Shown piece after piece: positions 58,421-64,000 of a DNA stretch of 64,000 nucleotides. Within the stretch, counting starts at the first letter, position 1. Each line of letters opens with the position of its first letter. The notes below the pieces were generated by a model, which saw only the letters and a list, made by a program, of their open reading frames with translations, searched no databases and was not told where the DNA came from. The stretch comes from Gambelia wislizenii (lineage: Eukaryota > Chordata > Lepidosauria > Squamata > Crotaphytidae), in the NCBI GenBank assembly GCA_030847615.1, contig JAUMIR010000004.1:224916501-224980500 (forward strand), given 5' to 3'. Position numbers and translations under genes: made by a program.

Positions 58421-59340
58421 ACACCCTTTAGTTTGAAGGAGGTTGAGGTACAGGGGAAGCAATACTGTCCCATTTTAGGGCAATTTTGCCTAGTTTGGGG
58501 AAATTTCTCCCTGAAAATCATCCCGATTTTAAAAAAAAAAAAAAAATTAGGCGTTGGCTTAAAAAATGGAGTTGAGGCTATATGTGATTGGTGAGCTGAA
58601 CTTTCTCAACTCTGGAACTAGAGAATAAGAAGAGTAAATGAGAAAACAGAAGCAGCTCTTAATGTGGATAATTTCATTCCTTATCATAAAGAAAGAGAGC
58701 TGGGAAAATCAGATTCCTGTATTGTTCCTGGCCCTCCTTTTTAGGCACACACATGGCTTTCAGCCCCTGCCTTTCTCTCTTAATCCAAGTAGGCAGGAGG
58801 GTTGTGTTTTTGTTTTGTTTTGTTTTGTGTTTTGTGCTGTGTGTTAGACTCTGTGCTTCTGGACAGTTGACTTGGGCAATAAACTGGTGTGCTGATGCAG
58901 CAAAGAAGAAAGTGATAATGCAGTTGGTCACATTTATACCTTAGTTGTTGTCCTTGTAAAGCCAACGAATGTCTCAGCAAATAAAACTATGCTTCATTCT
59001 TCCCACAAACCATGTGGAAAATATTATTTTGTATTCCAAAAATGGTAGCTTCACAAGATAGTGCTGTTTTGAAGCCGGAGAAGATAAAGGTTTGTCAGAT
59101 ACTGGTTGGTAAGATCAGCTTAGTATCAAAATTTGAAATTGACATTTCATTTTTTCAAACCCAGCAGTAACAAGGATATATGAAGAGTAGTGACCTTCCT
59201 TGCTGTTCACATAAATATAGATAGCTACCTTATGGTACAGACAATGTGAGCTTGTGTTATACATAAATAGACCATGAGAGCAATCAAACTGGGCATTAAC
59301 AAAGCCAGACCTACCATCCTGCCAGCTTTGTCCCTCAGTA
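58421..59340. other. Intron, nothing recognised
   Basis: Includes an A-run at 58531-58546 and a (TTTTG)n run near 58808-58838. No gene. Confidence 0.45.
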
Positions 59341-59342
59341 TC

Positions 59343-60229
59343 TTGGGGCTGGTTTACACGGCAGATTTATTGCGGCAACTTGCGCTTTAATTCTTTTCCG
59401 CAGCTGTGCCAGTCAGGTTTTTTTTTCTAATTATGCCGCTTTTTTGTTCAGACTTGAAAAATTGTGGGGTGTGTGGCCTCCCAAGCAGAGGCAGGCTTTA
59501 TGGGGAAGGGCATAGACCTTCCTTTGAAGCCCTGCATTTTCGAGCTAAAGAAAGACTCACAGACTGCCAGAATAGCAGGGGGGAAGATCAAAGAAGTGGC
59601 TCTGTCTCTGTCTCTCTCTAAATCTGCCTGTAAATGAACTCAGTCACTGCCCGAAGCAGAGGGTCAGCAAGCTCTCTGCTAAAAGGCATTGCTGCCATGC
59701 CGAGGATCCTAAGGTGAACCTATCACAAGTTTTTTCAGCATGATTTGTTTAGTCAGGGTTCACAGACTTGCAAAATAGCAGAGGATTTTTGACTCTCCCT
59801 CCCTGGTTCCCCTCCCCCCCTCTGTCTCCCTCCCCCAAGCAGAGCTGACAGATGAGAACTTTATGACTGAAAGGTCTTGGGAATCCTTTTTCTTGGCAGA
59901 CTTGCAAAATAGCAGAGAGAATTTTTCAAAGTTTCCTGAACGCTACTGAACTCAGTACCCCTCTTTTAAGCCCGCCCATTGCATCAGAGCAACCAATCAC
60001 AATGCAGATCTGCTGCAACCCTTAACAGAATGGTAGTTTACACTGCCAATAAAGCGCTACATTGCAAATATACCTGCAAAAGTAGCGACATCCCTTGCCA
60101 CGCTATATTTGGGTGTTTACCTTCCCCCCTTCTGAATGAGGCGATGCTGTGCTGCAATCCGTGTGAACTATGAGCTATCTTAGCGGTATATTTAGAGGAA
60201 TATTTGCCTGTGTTAACGACCCCCAGGAG
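59343..60229. mobile_element. Non-autonomous DNA element (~890 bp), 'GTTTACAC' ends
   Basis: TGGGGCTGGTTTACACGGCA at the left mirrors GTGTTAACGACCCCCA at the right. The phrase TTTATTGCGGCAACTTGCGC is shared with 39882-40704. Flanks AGTATCT and AGTTATCT suggest a decayed target duplication. Confidence 0.7.
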
Positions 60230-60514
60230 TTATCTCAAGTTGCAGTGATGGTGTAGCAGCCTTATAACACAATCTTACACTTAGGGCTTGACTTTGTGGA
60301 ACAAGTATCTGAAGAGGTGGCCACCACTGTCATGTTATTTCATTCTGCTCTTACATGCCATATACAGTAGATAGCTCTGAGGGGGTTCAGACAACCATTT
60401 ACCCCATGAACCCTCTTATTTGAAGAATGATATGGATGGCCAGTTACCCATATCCAGCCAAATGGAATGTGAAGGTTTGCCACCACTTCTGAGCTGTTGG
60501 GGTGTGAGAGTATG

Positions 60515-61112
60515 ACACTTAGGGGTTGTCTAAACAGCAAAAATACTCCTCATGGAATGCGAGGAGAAGACAACCTTTCTTAATGGCAATTCATATTGTT
60601 TCACCATATTGTGAAGGCGGGGCCAAAATGGCAAAAACTCCACAGGAAAAGTCTTTGTGGCTTTTCCAGGAGTTTTTTAAAAACTTCAAAGAGAATGCAC
60701 ACCACCAGCCATCAAGACAAGCATGTGAATTGTTGCGTGGTCTGGAGGGAGAATGGACTTTCTGGTTGGTCAGGGGTGTGCAGGCGTGATCCTGCTCTTT
60801 ACCTTTTTTTGGACAGGGCAGAGGGCAGCCCTGGGGAGGGGGAAGAAGAGGAACTGGGGAAGGGAGGAGGGCTTCCTCTTCCTCCCCCCCCCCCGCTCTG
60901 TGGGCCCTCTTGGTGTGGCTGTTGCAGAGATCGGGGAAGGAAGGAGGGCTCCCTCCTGTTCTTCCCCCTCCCTGCGGCCTCAGCCACTGCCACAAAGCTT
61001 ATGGGGGCAAAAAAACCAAAAAACATTAAGACAAATCACAAGTCCTGCAATTTCACATTATTGCGGAGCAGCCCTTTTGGGGGGAGGGCGCATATAGATG
61101 GGCCCTTAGTTC
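60515..61112. mobile_element. hAT-like non-autonomous element (~600 bp)
   Basis: TTAGGGGTTGTCTAAACAGC at the left and GCATATAGATGGGCCCTTA at the right. Inside: TTTCACCATATTGTGAAGGC, GGCAAAAACTCCACAGGAAA and a C/G-rich centre near 60880-60990. The long frames on both strands here follow from base composition. Confidence 0.6.
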
Positions 61113-61127
61113 AGCACATCAGACTGA

Positions 61128-61245
61128 ATCCTATTTGTAGTCCCAACTAGAGTAGACCCACTGCATCAATGGGATTTGTTTTACATTTTTACTCACCATT
61201 CAGCAATTGAGTCAATGGATTTACTCTAGTTGAGACTGGGAGTCT
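61128..61245. mobile_element. Palindromic MITE-like repeat ('CAACTAGAGTA')
   Basis: GTCCCAACTAGAGTAGACCC at the left is mirrored by GGATTTACTCTAGTTGAGAC at the right. A sister copy lies at 63500-63625. Confidence 0.6.
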
Positions 61246-62595
61246 AAGGAACTGGTGCTCCACATGGGGAAAGTTATCAAGTGAGAGGTTTTTTTATGTG
61301 ACCCAGTAAAATAACTGGTAGACTTTCCACTCACTTCACTGGAACTGTCCTTGATATAGAACACTAGGCACATATTCAGCATAGGCCTTCCTAAAATAAA
61401 AGGCCGAATTGTGTTTTTTAAATTATGCAGTATGTTGACAACCTTACTATTAGGTAGAAGAGCAAATGAAAAATACTTCATGTACATATACATGTTTTTC
61501 ATAGAGCTTTGTTGTTATTAAAAATGAGAGCTGTGCAATGAAAGTGTTCCAATACAACTCCCTATTTCTTTCATAAAGCTTGTGCAGTGAAGATCCACTA
61601 GCAGATTGTGCCCATTAACTGGCATGAAATAGAGTTGGGTTCAAAGATGTCCTTTCTCATGATGATGAGAGAATACAACAAAAAAACCCAACCTAGAATA
61701 CAACGGCATGCTTTAGAATTCTGGAACAGCTATCAAATAAGGAAACTCTGAATGGTGTGTGTAACAATGAATTGTTTATTTGAGAGATAATGCATCCCAT
61801 TAAAATTTTCATATCAGCCAAGAGGATACAGACTCTGTCAATAACCAATGCAGGCATAAGTATCTAGCTTTGGCTGTAGCACTAGCGGACTTCAGCTTAT
61901 GCTCTGGGCTGTTGATATTTACAGTCAGATATGTACAAGCAGCTGCTGTAATTTACTTTTTGCCCATACTCCTTCTGACTTCTGTTCTAAATAACTTGGG
62001 CCCAGGCAGAGCTCTCTGCTAGACCCTGAATTTGTACTGGAATCAAAGCCTGAAGTGTGCAGCAGCCCAACGACAGAATAATGTTCAGTGAACATACACA
62101 AACCCTAAACCACAGTGATAACTTTAAACTCTTTTTCACATGCTCCAGCCCTACTTGGCCCCCCTTGCCAACCTTGAGAAATCTTAACAGGAGCCCATTT
62201 TCCCGCCTTCTGCCCACCTAGCCAAACACTTGTACATGAAAGGTTTTAAAATGAGACTGAAAATGAGAGGCGGTTTTTCTGGAAAGTTAACTCAATGAAG
62301 ATGACAGTGTAGTGCCATAGTACAGGATTGCCAGCAAATAACATCAGTTTTTTATGGAGATTAACATTTTTGCTAGGCTTCAGTGGGAAAGCTTAGAGTT
62401 TCTTCTACAGCTAAGGCATTTCTCTGGCACCCTCATCCTTAGGGTTGAGTATGTTTCTTGGCCAAATTTCAAAAACTCTCTTCAGGCAAACAATTCAAGC
62501 CAGTTCAAGCTGCCTGGTTAGAAAAAGAAGCACAGCATGATTCCTTCCTTTTTCATGTAAGAATTCCACTCACTTCCACTTGCATACTAAAACAT
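61246..62595. other. Intron, nothing recognised
   Basis: About 1.3 kb with no classifiable repeat and no PHACTR1 exon. Confidence 0.45.
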
Positions 62596-62599
62596 AAAC

Positions 62600-63010
62600 C
62601 CATAAAACAAATATCCACCGGGACGTGTGTGGCCAAGTAGTATCAGAAGGTGATCAAAAGGGTGTGACCAGGCAATAACAGGGCAAAACCTATTAATGAG
62701 GAAGCACAAACAAAACTACTATTTTAAAGAGAAAAATCTTGGAATTTATATACTGAATTTAGGAAAACCAGAAAAAGAAAAAAGGCAAATGAGCAAGACT
62801 TTGCCTTCTCCAATCCCTCCTGCTGAGTTGAGTACAAACTACATTTGCACTTTGAACTCATTTGCAGCAACAGAAGTAAGTAGAGGACAAAGGGGAGAAG
62901 TGGGAGGAAGAGAGAGAATCTGGGACATTTTAAAAGCTGCTGAGAAAGTGGGATGGCAGAGGATTAACTAGGGCTGTCTGTACCAAGCCACGACAGTTCA
63001 AGTATATGTA
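62600..63010 (+). repeat. Unclassified dispersed repeat, family X copy 3
   Basis: GTGTGTGGCCAAGTAGTATC, GAGTACAAACTACATTTGCAC, GGGACATTTTAAAAGCTGCT and GTGGGATGGCAGAGGATTAA match 8290-8650 in order and orientation. Confidence 0.6.
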
Positions 63011-63499
63011 ACTCAGGGTGGACAACCTCAGGCTCTTGGTCTTAATCTGGGGTTCCCCAGATGGCCAAACCCCCTTTCCTATGATTTAGTGGTTTTCTAG
63101 TTTCTCTAGTTCTTTTTTCTCCCATTCTGGAAGGTTGAACTGCTTGTCCTAAGACATGATTGCTGACAGCAAGGCCCTTAAGCTAAAAAAAAATACTTAT
63201 ACTTGCGGTGCTACCCTTTTGCCTCACCCACCACTGGAATGTGGCCCCCAGGAACTTCTCTGAAATTAAATTTAGCCCACCCTTGGCATAAAACAACCCA
63301 GGACATAAGAATCTTCCTCTGCGGATGGACAATGACAGCAAGGCAAGCCGCAACCAGGCTGATAAGGACATGAAGAGCAGAGCACTAGATAGATAACCAG
63401 TCTTGTCTCCCTAAATGAAGATATGGGTGTTTCTCACTTCTTTTTAAAGGATTCAGCCTGATCAGCATTTTCCCAGCCATCAAATGATGGCCTGAATCT

Positions 63500-63625
63500 T
63501 CTTGTTGGTTCCAACTAGAGTAGAGGTATTAATTCAGTTGGATTTATCTTTGTGTGGACTCAAAAATCAACAACTGATTCAATGGATTTGTTCTGGTTGG
63601 GGCTGACCAGTAGGATTTGTGCCAT
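63500..63625. mobile_element. Palindromic MITE-like repeat ('CAACTAGAGTA')
   Basis: GGTTCCAACTAGAGTAGAGG at the left and GGATTTGTTCTGGTTGGGGC at the right; same family as 61128-61245. Confidence 0.55.
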
Positions 63626-64000
63626 TAACTTTTGTTACTTGAAATTTTTCATTTTAATTATATATGATGGAGATTCTTGCTTTCTTGAGTCTTGATGACC
63701 CAGCCTAGTCTTCTACTGAGTACCACCAGACCGTCTCTACAGATCATCTCTCTCCCAGGCAGGGTTCTAGAACAGCTGGCCCAAGGATGAGTCACCAGCT
63801 CGTTCTGTGGGGAACGCTTAGTAAATAGGATATATCCTCCAGGCAATCACAGCTCTGGAGAATCAAAAGCTATTCATAATTTCTTGCTGTTCGGTACCAG
63901 AGCATCGCTTTAGTTTCATTCCACAAAATGGAGAATTTGCTGGCAACAGTGAAAAGTGACTTTTTAATTTCATTGCTTTTTAAATCTATGCTCAGCTTAC
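63626..64000. other. Intron to window end, nothing recognised
   Basis: No exon or repeat was assigned. PHACTR1 should continue beyond the edge. Confidence 0.45.

Noticed and set aside
60591..61150. Overlapping long frames on both strands
   Set aside because: GC-rich core of a non-autonomous DNA element; frames on both strands reflect composition.

Overview
The window is about 64 kb of vertebrate nuclear DNA, almost certainly from a squamate reptile (lizard or snake). The evidence is the repeat set: Sauria-type SINEs with a Bov-B-like tail, a 5S rRNA-derived SINE, tRNA-derived SINEs, CR1 3' ends, a full-length L1 and many palindromic MITEs. There are no bacterial-type genes, operons, CRISPR arrays or ribosome binding sites. 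Nearly all short open frames are chance frames in introns and repeats.

The host gene is the 3' half of PHACTR1 (phosphatase and actin regulator 1) on the + strand. Seven exons can be placed by clean AG/GT boundaries, matching phases and recognisable peptide: 2089-2256, 6819-7025 (in-frame cassette), 14580-14904, 26999-27207, 29118-29274, 44913-44968 and 47881-47942. Together they encode the proline-rich middle of the protein, the acidic stretch and two RPEL actin-binding motifs. The third C-terminal RPEL and the PP1-binding end are not seen and should lie downstream of 64000. The first exons should lie upstream of position 1.

Layout: 1-400 is a 94-bp tandem array of hairpin-forming units. 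400-26900 is PHACTR1 intron with SINEs, CR1 and RT-type LINE pieces, and Tigger-like and hAT-like MITEs. 26899-26998 is a TTC/CT microsatellite that forms the polypyrimidine tract of the fourth exon. 29300-47900 is intron with MITEs, SINEs, CR1 and LINE pieces, plus a pair of ~145-bp inverted arms about 1.85 kb apart. 48000-64000 is the intron after the last visible exon.

That last intron holds the most striking element: a 6.9-kb full-length L1 retrotransposon at 51130-58029. It has an intact ORF1 (364 codons), an intact ORF2 (1260 codons), an A-rich tail and a perfect 13-bp target-site duplication. It lies in the same orientation as PHACTR1 and interrupts an older LTR-like sequence. The intact ORFs and unmutated duplication indicate a very recent, possibly still mobile insertion. 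I did not find a wholly new gene system; the L1, the splice-site microsatellite, the hairpin array and the inverted-arm element are the parts most worth checking.
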